Below, piece by piece: positions 1-6,487 of a stretch of 13,786 bases of DNA. The notes beneath the pieces were generated by a model. It saw nothing but the letters and a program-made list of their open reading frames with translations, was not told the origin of the DNA and did not search any database. How positions within the stretch are numbered: position 1 is the first letter of the stretch; each line of letters begins with the position of its first letter. A program made the position numbers and the translations under genes. The stretch is taken from contig JAAZCO010000417.1 of the NCBI GenBank assembly GCA_012513235.1, forward strand, positions 1 through 13,786, given 5' to 3'. The DNA comes from Gammaproteobacteria bacterium. Lineage in GTDB: Bacteria > Pseudomonadota > Gammaproteobacteria > Pseudomonadales > Pseudomonadaceae.

Positions 1-917
1 ACTTTGCGTGATAAACGGTCGATATCCAGCAAATCAAAGTCCATTTCCGCTTCTTGCGCCGCGGCTAACAAGTGCAAAATGGTGTTACTTGAGCCACCCA
101 TAGCAATATCCAGACTCATCGCATTTTCAAAGGCTTTGAAGTTGGCAATATTGCGTGGCAGTGCCGATTCGTCGTTTTCTTTGTAGTAGCGACGGCACAG
201 ATCAACAATGGTGCGACCCGCTTCTAGGAACAACTCTTCACGGTCAGCGTGGGTGGCTAGTACGGTACCGTTACCCGGTAAGCCTAAACCTAGTGCTTCA
301 ACCAAGCAGTTCATGGAGTTGGCGGTAAACATACCTGAGCATGAGCCACAGGTTGGGCACGCACTGCGCTCGTATTCAGCTACTTTTTCGTCAGAAGCGC
401 TGTCATCCGCCGCAATCACCATGGCATCGACGAGGTCGAGACCGTGGCTGGCCAGCTTAGTTTTACCGGCTTCCATTGGGCCGCCTGAGACAAAAATCAC
501 TGGAATATTCAGGCGCAAAGCGGCCATCAACATGCCCGGGGTGATTTTATCGCAGTTGGAAATACACACCAACGCATCAGCGCAGTGGGCGTTGGCCATA
601 TATTCCACAGAGTCAGCAATGATTTCACGGCTGGGTAGCGAATACAGCATACCGTCGTGACCCATGGCGATACCGTCATCCACGGCAATGGTATTAAATT
701 CTTTAGCCACACCACCGGCACGCTCAATTTCACGCGCCACTAATTGGCCCATATCTTTGAGGTGTACGTGACCCGGCACAAACTGGGTAAAGGAGTTGGC
801 AATGGCAATAATTGGCTTATGAAAATCCGCGTCGGTCATACCGGTTGCGCGCCACAGGGCACGGGCACCCGCCATATTGCGGCCGAAGGTGGAGGTTTTC
901 GAACGATAATCAGGCAT
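1..917 (-). CDS. ilvD: Dihydroxy-acid dehydratase IlvD, N-terminal half (cut by window edge)
   Basis: IlvD dehydrates 2,3-dihydroxy-3-methyl(pent)anoate to the 2-oxo acid precursors of valine, isoleucine and leucine in the cytoplasm. I translated the minus strand from the ATG at 917 to the edge: 305 codons with no stop or frameshift, about half of the roughly 615-residue family length. The start reads MPDYRSKTSTFGRNMAGARA, the usual IlvD N-terminus. Visible active-site motifs are the DDGIAMGH segment (Asp80-Asp81), the CISNCDK segment (Cys122, Asp123, and Lys124, the carbamylated lysine position of the family) and CPTCGSCSGM (Cys187, Cys190, Cys193), which together hold the Fe-S cluster and Mg. 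AGGAAG five bases upstream is a good ribosome binding site. The C-terminal half lies outside the window. Confidence 0.97.
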   Translation of the reverse strand, partial: MPDYRSKTSTFGRNMAGARALWRATGMTDADFHKPIIAIANSFTQFVPGHVHLKDMGQLVAREIERAGGVAKEFNTIAVDDGIAMGHDGMLYSLPSREIIADSVEYMANAHCADALVCISNCDKITPGMLMAALRLNIPVIFVSGGPMEAGKTKLASHGLDLVDAMVIAADDSASDEKVAEYERSACPTCGSCSGMFTANSMNCLVEALGLGLPGNGTVLATHADREELFLEAGRTIVDLCRRYYKENDESALPRNIANFKAFENAMSLDIAMGGSSNTILHLLAAAQEAEMDFDLLDIDRLSRK

Positions 918-958
918 CAGAACTTCCTGCAAAAATAAGATAAGGGCGATAAGTGCAT

Positions 959-973
959 CTGCAACTGTTGCAG
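959..973. repeat. Small inverted repeat upstream of ilvD
   Basis: CTGCAA and TTGCAG are separated by CTG, about 45 bases upstream of the ilvD start. It could be a short operator or a leader hairpin. A loose TTGCAG / TATCTT pair with 16-base spacing begins here on the minus strand and could be the ilvD promoter, but both boxes are weak matches. Confidence 0.25.
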
Positions 974-1045
974 CGGGGGTGACCCTGCGATCGGCAAAGC
1001 ATACTTAGGCTCGCCGAGGGTAGTGACGAGAATCATTTCATTCTA

Positions 1046-1077
1046 CGCTGCCCTGTGCAGGTGGGCAAAGGGCAGCG
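1046..1077 (-). terminator. Hairpin downstream of the RlmI-type gene, possible terminator
   Basis: A perfect 9-base inverted repeat (CGCTGCCCT / AGGGCAGCG) encloses a 14-base loop, 26 bases past the stop of the RlmI-type gene and before ilvD. It has no T-run on either side, so a classical intrinsic terminator is not shown. It may slow or partly stop transcription entering ilvD, or protect the 3' end of the upstream mRNA. Confidence 0.4.
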
Positions 1078-1102
1078 CTGTTTGCTCTAGTTAAGCGCAG
1101 GC

Positions 1103-2299
1103 TTAGCTATTAGGCAAGATACGGCACACGGTGTATTTCAGATGACGGGTTTCTGGAATCGCTGGGTGCATCGGGTGATCCGCACTTTGCCCGCTTTGCT
1201 CAAGAATCTGAATATTACGATCCAAGTGGCGCGCGCTGGCTAATAAAGTGCTGTGCATGCTCTCTTCGCTGAAAAACGGCGAGCGCGATGAGCAGATTAA
1301 AATACCATCACGGCTGAGTAAGCGGATGCAATGCTCATACAATTTACGGTAGCCGGCTTCACCGGTTTTTTGATCTTTTTTGCGCTTAATAAAGGCCGGT
1401 GGATCAACAATGATCACATCAAAGCGTTCTTCATCGCTTTTCAGTACTTGCAAGGTTTCCAGCACATCACCTTCGGCGCACAGCAGCGTTTCACCGATAT
1501 CATTGAGTTCGGCATTTGTTTCTAAAGCATCTAACGCTTGTGCAGAAGCATCAGCACACAGCACTTCGCTGGCACCGGCCAGTGCTGCAGGAATGGCCCA
1601 GCTACCGACATCGCTGTACACCGACAACACACGCTTATCCGTGCAATAGACGGCTGCTTGCAAACGATTAAAACGCTGGTCGTAATTCCAACCCAGCATT
1701 TTTTTCTGCATGAGTGGTGCGTTATAGACCAGATCGTTTTCCAGCAACTGTACCCACTCAGGTACTTCACCAAAGGCCACTTCTAAGTAACGCTCTAAAC
1801 CTTCAGCATCGCGGGTATTAGCATCATTGCGCCAGAGTACGCCAGTGGGTTTGCACACTTGCAATAGGGCTTCGAGAATAATCTCTTTATGTGGTTCCAT
1901 GCAGGCCGCGGTGATTTGCACAACGACAATATCGCCAAAGCGATCGATTTCTAAACCGGGTAATAAATCGCCTTCAGCGTGAACTAAGCGATAAAACGGC
2001 GCACTAAATAGGCGCTCGCGCAGCGATAGAGCAATATTGAGACGATGCACGAGCAGGGATTTATCCAGGCGATGCTCGACATCACGTGAAACTAAACGCG
2101 CACAAACCAGAGTTTGCGGGCTCATCACTACAATCCCCAGTTGCTTGCCTGAAGCATTTTCAACAATAGCCTGGTCACCGACTTTAAAAGCATTCAGTGG
2201 TGAGAGTTTGGTATCGATTTCATTGCTATAAACCCATAGATGGCCGCTACGTAAACGACGATCAGCGTTGGATTTTAAGCGTAAAGAAGGCAGTGACAT
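1103..2299 (-). CDS. rlmI: RlmI-type class I SAM-dependent rRNA (cytosine) methyltransferase, divergent
   Basis: Family members such as E. coli RlmI methylate C5 of C1962 in 23S rRNA. The protein is 398 residues, as expected (E. coli about 396). An N-terminal PUA-type RNA-binding domain (about 1-80, with RRLRSGHLWVYSNEI) is followed by a Rossmann methyltransferase domain (about 180-398) containing DPPAF at 299-303. I chose the ATG at 2299 because GGAG sits six bases upstream; a TTG four codons earlier would overlap that site. Several catalytic-fold residues differ from the family: the KTG before YDQR is Met201-Leu202-Gly203, the SAM loop YTGGF is Asp230-Val-Gly-Ser-Trp, and the SCS motif with the expected catalytic Cys is Ser338-Arg339-Ser340. 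Membership is clear; methyltransferase activity is uncertain. It lies upstream of ilvD on the same strand. Confidence 0.88.
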   Translation of the reverse strand: MSLPSLRLKSNADRRLRSGHLWVYSNEIDTKLSPLNAFKVGDQAIVENASGKQLGIVVMSPQTLVCARLVSRDVEHRLDKSLLVHRLNIALSLRERLFSAPFYRLVHAEGDLLPGLEIDRFGDIVVVQITAACMEPHKEIILEALLQVCKPTGVLWRNDANTRDAEGLERYLEVAFGEVPEWVQLLENDLVYNAPLMQKKMLGWNYDQRFNRLQAAVYCTDKRVLSVYSDVGSWAIPAALAGASEVLCADASAQALDALETNAELNDIGETLLCAEGDVLETLQVLKSDEERFDVIIVDPPAFIKRKKDQKTGEAGYRKLYEHCIRLLSRDGILICSSRSPFFSEESMHSTLLASARHLDRNIQILEQSGQSADHPMHPAIPETRHLKYTVCRILPNS

Positions 2300-2326
2300 G
2301 GAATTCTCCAAATAAACAATGCACAG

Positions 2327-2332
2327 AGTATA
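2327..2332 (-). promoter_or_regulatory. Candidate -10 box of the RlmI-type gene
   Basis: TATACT on the minus strand, 27 bases upstream of the ATG, matches the sigma-70 -10 consensus at five of six bases and would place transcription start just before the GGAG site. I found no convincing -35 box at the right distance. Confidence 0.3.
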
Positions 2333-2344
2333 ACGATTGTCTGA

Positions 2345-2380
2345 GGCGCTGGTCTGCTTTTCGCAGTAGGATATGGCGCC
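2345..2380. repeat. Nested inverted repeat in the rlmI / SdiA-regulated gene divergent region
   Basis: GGCGC and GCGCC flank an inner CTGC / GCAG pair. On the minus strand the inner loop is GAAAA. The element lies between two divergent genes, upstream of the candidate -10 box of the RlmI-type gene. Operator or chance structure cannot be told apart here. Confidence 0.25.
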
Positions 2381-2459
2381 TTATCACTAGCTGGGGCAGC
2401 GGGTTGAGTGCTATAGGCGCAACCACATGCTTTGATTAATAATTTATAAGGTCGTTGGC

Positions 2460-3380
2460 ATGCTTAAAGTCTTTAAATCGCGTTCAAAATTGTGGCTGCT
2501 GGCTGCCTGTACCGCTTTGGTTGTTTGGCTGATGCACTTTTTTCATTGGGATGACCGCTTACTGTTTTTATGGCAAGAGCATAAAACCAGCACACAGCAG
2601 CAAGCCGATAGTATTTGGCTGCCTGGCTACCGCGCAGTGATTCAGGCTAAGCCTTTGGCTGGACTGGAAAAATCTGAAACCTCAGGGCTGAGCTGGAGTC
2701 CGCTGAGTAATACGCTATTTACTGTAACAGGCAGAATACCGAAACTTGTGGAGTTGTCCTTAGAGGGTGAAGTGCTGCGGGTGGTTGAGTTGCGTGGTTT
2801 TTCTGATCCTGAAGGTGTGGAAGTGTTGAGTGACGGCCGCATTGCCATTATTGATGAGCGCGCAGCAACATTGACAGCATTTTACTTGCCGCTGGATGCT
2901 GAGTTTATTGATGGAGCAGCGCTGCCTTCGATCAGTTTGGCGGCAATGTCCGGTGGCAATAAGGGCGCTGAAGGCATTGCTTGGGATGCACGCAATCAAC
3001 GCATGTTATTAGCCAAAGAACGCAGCCCGTTTGGACTGTTTAGCTTACCTTTTCCTGAATTGGCAGACGACTTAGCACCTGTTGTTAGCGTCTTAGAAGA
3101 GTTGCCATCGAAGCAGATTTTTATGCGTGACTTTTCTTCCTTAGCCATTGATCAGCGTACTGGACATTTGCTGGTGTTATCCGATGAGTCGCGCATGCTG
3201 TTGGAGCTCGATGAGAAGGGTAATCCCGTCAGCTTTATCAGTTTGGCGATGGGCTTGAATGGCTTAACACGTAGCATTAAACAAGCAGAAGGTGTGGCGA
3301 TGGATGTGCAGGGCACGATTTATATCGTCAGTGAACCCAACTTGTTTTATGTGTTTAAGAAAAAAACGCAGCAGCCATAA
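2460..3380 (+). CDS. Membrane-anchored SdiA-regulated domain protein (YjiK-like)
   Basis: The protein has 306 residues and resembles the SdiA-regulated domain family (PF06977; E. coli YjiK), whose biochemical function is unknown. Residues 11-28 form one hydrophobic segment after a basic N-terminus (K3, K6, R8, K10), so the rest probably lies in the periplasm on a membrane anchor. The body contains related segments spaced like beta-propeller blades: SGLSW (near 76), DPEGVEV (near 116), AEGIAWD (near 170), SSLAID (near 225) and AEGVAMD (near 276), each followed by a G/N turn and a hydrophobic strand. AAGG eight bases upstream of the ATG is the likely ribosome binding site. LAAC at residues 14-17 resembles a lipobox, but the hydrophobic run continues past the Cys, so I prefer an anchor. 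It converges with the MarR-type gene, leaving three bases between stops. Confidence 0.8.
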   Translation: MLKVFKSRSKLWLLAACTALVVWLMHFFHWDDRLLFLWQEHKTSTQQQADSIWLPGYRAVIQAKPLAGLEKSETSGLSWSPLSNTLFTVTGRIPKLVELSLEGEVLRVVELRGFSDPEGVEVLSDGRIAIIDERAATLTAFYLPLDAEFIDGAALPSISLAAMSGGNKGAEGIAWDARNQRMLLAKERSPFGLFSLPFPELADDLAPVVSVLEELPSKQIFMRDFSSLAIDQRTGHLLVLSDESRMLLELDEKGNPVSFISLAMGLNGLTRSIKQAEGVAMDVQGTIYIVSEPNLFYVFKKKTQQP

Positions 3381-3402
3381 CACTTACAGCGATGTTGCTG
3401 CG
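3360..3402 (-). terminator. Intrinsic terminator of the MarR-type gene
   Basis: On the minus strand, CGCAGCA and TGCTGCG form a 7-base stem around a 22-base loop, followed directly by seven T residues. The stem spans the stop codons of both convergent genes and the T-run lies inside the coding end of the SdiA-regulated-domain gene. The stem plus T-run points to termination of minus-strand transcription; the large loop lowers certainty. Confidence 0.55.
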
Positions 3403-3905
3403 CGCGCCGCTTGGTCATACACGCCAGACAATGTGCGCAGTAAGCTAGCAACACGGTGCAGTTGCTCGGGATCACAATTGATATTTTGAAAGGACTCAAT
3501 CAGGCATTGCTGGCGAATTTGTGCGTAGGTGGCACACAAGCTTTTGCCTTCTGCGCTTGAGCTATAAAACACTTCCTTACCTTGCTTTTCGCTGACCACT
3601 AAACCTAACTTGCTCAGTTTTTTCAGCGCGTAAGTGACGGTGTAGCTGTCTTCGATATTGAGTAATAAACAAATATCTCCTAAGCGTTTAGGTCGATTAC
3701 GGCTGGTGACGCTATGCAGTACCTGAACATCCATATGCTTGAGTTCACGCTCGCCTGCGGCCTGCATGCAACGCTCCATCCAGCGTTGAAAAGCATTTCC
3801 GGCCAATACTAAACCGTATTCTAACTCAGACAACTCCTGCGATTGCTCAGCCAAGTGCGCAGAAGACACAATATGCTGACGTGATTTTTCTTGCTGTTGA
3901 TCCAT
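3384..3905 (-). CDS. MarR-family winged-helix transcriptional regulator
   Basis: The protein is 173 residues, slightly longer than a typical MarR protein because of an extra N-terminal segment of about 35 residues rich in Gln and Glu. The winged-helix region covers roughly residues 55-120: a helix starting KHMDVQVLHSV, then RLGDICLLLNIEDSYTVTYALKKLSKLGLV as helix-turn-helix with recognition helix, and the wing VVSEKQGKEVFYSSSAEG. Flanking helices would form the dimer interface. It fits the group described as predicted MarR-family regulators with an HTH domain; no ligand is evident. AGGA seven bases before the ATG supports the start. It is divergent from pxpA across a 160-base region with several dyads, so control of the 5-oxoprolinase operon and of itself is plausible but inferred. 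Confidence 0.85.
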   Translation of the reverse strand: MDQQQEKSRQHIVSSAHLAEQSQELSELEYGLVLAGNAFQRWMERCMQAAGERELKHMDVQVLHSVTSRNRPKRLGDICLLLNIEDSYTVTYALKKLSKLGLVVSEKQGKEVFYSSSAEGKSLCATYAQIRQQCLIESFQNINCDPEQLHRVASLLRTLSGVYDQAARAATSL

Positions 3906-3938
3906 CAGTCGATCCTATTTTATAAGCATTAAGAGTTG

Positions 3939-3981
3939 ACCATAGCACAGGGCTTACGACTCTGGCGTATTACACTATGGT
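3939..3981. promoter_or_regulatory. Inverted ACCATAG / CTATGGT pair between the marR-type gene and pxpA
   Basis: ACCATAG (3939-3945) and CTATGGT (3975-3981) form a perfect 7-base inverted repeat with 29 bases between arms. Each arm also reads TATGGT outward, a four-of-six match to a -10 box, so they might be divergent -10 elements; no good -35 boxes accompany them. Alternatively they are half-sites for a dimeric regulator. Confidence 0.35.
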
Positions 3982-3989
3982 AGTAATTT

Positions 3990-4006
3990 ATCAATAAAAT
4001 ACTGAT
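3990..4006. promoter_or_regulatory. AT-rich imperfect dyad upstream of pxpA
   Basis: ATCAATA and TACTGAT are separated by three A residues and match as an inverted repeat at six of seven positions. The length suits a MarR-dimer site. TAAAAT inside it (3995-4000) resembles a -10 box, again without a clear -35 box. Confidence 0.3.
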
Positions 4007-4031
4007 GTTTTGTTAATGTTAGGCTAAGTTA

Positions 4032-4058
4032 CCCATCGAAATAATTTATTTTGATGGG
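4032..4058. promoter_or_regulatory. Near-perfect 27-base palindrome over the pxpA ribosome binding site
   Basis: CCCATCGAAATAA (4032-4044), a central T, and TTATTTTGATGGG (4046-4058) form a 13-base dyad with one mismatch (G4038 against T4052, which would be a G-U pair in RNA). The right arm includes most of the GGGG (4056-4059) that serves as ribosome binding site for pxpA, whose ATG is at 4066. It could be an operator for a dimeric regulator, or in mRNA a hairpin that hides the ribosome binding site. Confidence 0.6.
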
Positions 4059-4065
4059 GTTTCCT

Positions 4066-4806
4066 ATGGCACGCATTCTGTTGAACTGTGATATCGGTGA
4101 AAGCTTTGGCGCTTGGACAATGGGGCTGGATGAGCAAGTGATGCCCTATATTGATTGCGCTAATATCGCTTGCGGCTTTCATGCCTCAGATCCGGTGACG
4201 ATGCAGCGTACAGTCGCTTTGGCGCTGGAACACAACGTGCGAATTGGTGCGCACCCTGGTTATCCCGATCTCGTTGGTTTTGGTCGCCGTTCTATGAGTT
4301 GCTCGAATGAAGAAATTAAGGCGATGCTGCTCTATCAAATCGGTGCGTTAGATGGCATCTGTCGTGCGCAAGGCAGTGCCTTAAGTTATGTGAAACCGCA
4401 CGGTGCGATGTACAACGACATGATGCGTCAGCCGGCTTTATTGCGTGCTGTATTGGAAGCCGTCCACAGTTATAACCCGCAACTACCCTTAATGTTGATG
4501 TCAGTGAAAGACAATCAACCGGCAACTGAATTAGCAGCGCAGGTTGGTGTTGAGTTGTATTTTGAGGTGTTTGCCGATCGCAGTTATGACCCAGAAGGCC
4601 GTCTACTGGCGCGTCATTTACCCCATGCCGTGCATCATGATGCTGAGGTGATCTGCGCCCAAGCGCTGCGTCTGACTCAAGGCCAGGCTTTAGTGGCAAG
4701 TGACGGTAGTGCGTTGCAACTGCAAGCTGATACCTTATGTGTACATGGTGATAACGCCAGTTCGATTGCCGCAGTGCAGCGCATTCGTCAAGCATTAAGC
4801 GCATGA
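4066..4806 (+). CDS. pxpA: 5-oxoprolinase subunit PxpA (LamB/YcsF family)
   Basis: PxpA works with PxpB and PxpC to cleave 5-oxo-L-proline to L-glutamate using ATP, in the cytoplasm. This removes a by-product of glutamine and N-terminal glutamate cyclisation and supplies nitrogen and carbon. The 246-residue protein matches the family's usual length. Conserved motifs are LNCDIGESFG (residues 6-15), ANIACGFHASDP (32-43), GAHPGYPDLVGFGRR (61-75), VKPHGAMYN, EVFADRSYDPEGRL and the C-terminal LCVHGDN. I chose the ATG at 4066 because GGGG lies six bases upstream and MARILLNCD gives the normal family N-terminus; the ATG at 4054 has no binding site. The stop overlaps the pxpB start by four bases (ATGA), indicating translational coupling. 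A long palindrome covers the ribosome binding site. Confidence 0.96.
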   Translation: MARILLNCDIGESFGAWTMGLDEQVMPYIDCANIACGFHASDPVTMQRTVALALEHNVRIGAHPGYPDLVGFGRRSMSCSNEEIKAMLLYQIGALDGICRAQGSALSYVKPHGAMYNDMMRQPALLRAVLEAVHSYNPQLPLMLMSVKDNQPATELAAQVGVELYFEVFADRSYDPEGRLLARHLPHAVHHDAEVICAQALRLTQGQALVASDGSALQLQADTLCVHGDNASSIAAVQRIRQALSA

Positions 4807-5504
4807 ATTACCAACTCGAAATTGTAGCCGTCGATTGCTTGATGCTGCGTCTATTTCAGCGCATCGAGGAAGATAATATGCGTTGGATTTTAGCGGCTGA
4901 TCAGCGTCTCAGAGCTGTCTTCGGTGCGCAGTTGATAGATCTAGTGCCGTCTTATACCACGCTGTTAGTGCATTATGATGTGCGCCAATTAACCGATCAG
5001 CAGGCGCGTATTTTAATTGCTCAAGCACTGCAGCAATTAGAGCCTGCATCCGGCCAGCAGGGACGCGAGCATCAGTTGCCGGTGTGGTATGACACCAGTG
5101 TGGGGCCTGATTTACAGGCATTAGCGCAAGCCCGCGGTCACTCAGTTGCTGAAGTAATTAAGCTGCACAGCGAGCATGAATATCAAGTTTTTGCGTTAGG
5201 TTTTGCGCCTGGTTTTGCTTTTATGGGTTTGGTTGCTGAAGCTTTGGCCAGCCCACGTCTAGCGACACCAAGGCAACAGGTGCCAGCAACCAGTTTAGGC
5301 ATTGCTGAGCGACAAACCGCCGTCTATCCACTGCGCTCCCCTGGCGGATGGAATCTTTTAGGACGTATGCCCTTAGCGTTATTTGACTCCAGCGCTGGCT
5401 GTAGTTTGCTGCAACCGGGTGACCGAGTGCGCTTTTGTCCAGTGGAGCGCGATGAGTTTGTTCGCCTCGGTGGTGATGATCAACCCTTTGTGGAGCGCCC
5501 ATGA
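4803..5504 (+). CDS. pxpB: 5-oxoprolinase subunit PxpB (KipI-like)
   Basis: PxpB is the KipI-type subunit of ATP-dependent 5-oxoprolinase, partner of PxpC. The 233-residue protein carries the family's C-terminal cyclophilin-like core: LHSEHEYQVFALGFAPGFAFMG (GFAPGF begins at residue 133), TPRQQVPATSLGIAERQTAVYPL, SPGGWNLLG (179-187) and LQPGDRVRFCPV. The N-terminal domain has LVPSYTTLLVHYD, typical of the family, but the usual early G-D/E-x-A segment is replaced by VDCLM (residues 9-13), a local divergence. No ribosome binding site is evident before the ATG, consistent with coupling to pxpA through the four-base overlap. The stop again overlaps the next start by four bases. B. subtilis KipI inhibits the kinase KinA, but linkage to pxpA and pxpC favours the enzymatic role here. 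Confidence 0.95.
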   Translation: MNYQLEIVAVDCLMLRLFQRIEEDNMRWILAADQRLRAVFGAQLIDLVPSYTTLLVHYDVRQLTDQQARILIAQALQQLEPASGQQGREHQLPVWYDTSVGPDLQALAQARGHSVAEVIKLHSEHEYQVFALGFAPGFAFMGLVAEALASPRLATPRQQVPATSLGIAERQTAVYPLRSPGGWNLLGRMPLALFDSSAGCSLLQPGDRVRFCPVERDEFVRLGGDDQPFVERP

Positions 5505-6424
5505 AAGCACTTAAGGTTATACGCAGTGGCCCTTTAGCCAGTATTCAAGATCAGGGCCGCTTTCATGTCCGTCATTTAGGGGTGACTCAAGGTGGCGGCG
5601 CAGATTGGGTGGCGATGACATGGGCGAATTGGTTACTGGGTAATCCCAGTTCCGCGCCAGTACTGGAAGTGACTTTTGGTGGCTTACAACTGCAGGCACT
5701 GCATCCAGTGACCTTAGCCCTGTGTGGTGCTGACTTAGATGCGCACTTGGATCAACAAGCCTTAGCTCCTGGGCACGTATTTAGCATGCAGCGTGGCCAA
5801 TGCTTAAGTTTTAACCAGCCGCGTCAAGGTGTACGCGCTTATCTTGCCGCTCCTGCAGGTTTTTGTGCACCGCTGCTGATGGGAAGTTGCGCTACTGTCA
5901 GTCGTGAGCAGTTAGGTGGTTTAGCGGGTGATGGGCAGATTTTAAGTCAGGATCAGCTACTAATGTGGAGCGGTGAACAGCCAGCACAGTGTCGTCAATT
6001 ACCCGATGCCGCACGGGCAAGCTACACCAGTGAGCCGCAGCTGGATCTGATCTTGGGTGCACAATGCAGTCAGTTTTCCGGATTCAGCTTATTTCAAGCC
6101 TTTAACCAAACGTGGCAGGTGGATCAGCGCGCAGATCGTATGGGTGTGCGCCTAACAGGCCCGAAATTGCAGTGCAGCATCAGCAATCTGGTGTCTGAAG
6201 GCATTCCGCTTGGCGCGGTGCAGGTGCCTCCGGATGGACAACCTATTGTGTTGCTCAATGACCGGCAAACCATTGGCGGTTATCCGCGCTTGGGAGCATT
6301 GACACCTTATGCGGTGGCACAGTTGGCGCAACTGATGCCTGGCAGTCAATTGCGTTTACGGCCTATTTGCTTAGAACAAGCACAACGACAGCATCGTCGT
6401 TTACTGAACCAATGGGCTGATTAA
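5501..6424 (+). CDS. pxpC: 5-oxoprolinase subunit PxpC (KipA-like, biotin-dependent carboxylase-related)
   Basis: PxpC completes the 5-oxoprolinase complex. At 307 residues it has the normal length (E. coli about 310). Signature segments in order: SIQDQGRFHVRHLGVTQGGGADW near the N-terminus, ANWLLGN about residues 42-48, RADRMGVRLTGP near residue 210, and SEGIPLGAVQVPPDG followed by IVLLNDRQTIGGYPRLG near residues 232-266. The family is also annotated as biotin-dependent carboxyltransferase or allophanate hydrolase subunit 2-like, but the adjacent pxpA and pxpB make 5-oxoprolinase the best reading. GGAG five bases before the ATG is a ribosome binding site inside the end of pxpB. A hairpin with a short T-run follows 13 bases after the stop. 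Confidence 0.95.
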   Translation: MKALKVIRSGPLASIQDQGRFHVRHLGVTQGGGADWVAMTWANWLLGNPSSAPVLEVTFGGLQLQALHPVTLALCGADLDAHLDQQALAPGHVFSMQRGQCLSFNQPRQGVRAYLAAPAGFCAPLLMGSCATVSREQLGGLAGDGQILSQDQLLMWSGEQPAQCRQLPDAARASYTSEPQLDLILGAQCSQFSGFSLFQAFNQTWQVDQRADRMGVRLTGPKLQCSISNLVSEGIPLGAVQVPPDGQPIVLLNDRQTIGGYPRLGALTPYAVAQLAQLMPGSQLRLRPICLEQAQRQHRRLLNQWAD

Positions 6425-6437
6425 GCCAACTTTTAGC

Positions 6438-6464
6438 ACGGCATACCCTGTGGTGTGCCGTTTT
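6438..6464 (+). terminator. Terminator or attenuator between pxpC and the transporter gene
   Basis: ACGGCATAC and GTGTGCCGT pair over nine positions (one would be a G-U pair) around a six-base loop CCTGTG, and are followed by a run of four T residues (6461-6464). It lies between pxpC and the NRAMP-related gene. The short T-run suggests partial termination, lowering transporter expression relative to pxpABC. Confidence 0.6.
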
Positions 6465-6487
6465 GCTGCCAACAAGGATATCTGTCT

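Noticed and set aside
208..660. 150-codon open frame on the plus strand
   Set aside because: It lies opposite the intact ilvD frame, has no ribosome binding site and no family likeness; it is a by-product of ilvD codon use.
2502..2513. Lipobox LAAC in the SdiA-regulated-domain protein
   Set aside because: The hydrophobic stretch before the Cys is only about six residues and continues well past it, so a transmembrane anchor fits better.
3918..3923. TATAAA on the minus strand as the MarR-type gene -10 box
   Set aside because: Transcription would start at or after the gene's ribosome binding site (AGGATC), leaving no room for it in the mRNA.
4316..4804. 162-codon open frame on the minus strand inside pxpA
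   Set aside because: It is antisense to well-conserved pxpA sequence, and its His/Arg-rich low-likeness translation is typical of a shadow frame.
6455..6487. Longer N-terminus for the NRAMP-related protein
   Set aside because: It would start with GTG inside the terminator-like hairpin, and the AAGGA site points to the ATG at 6488.
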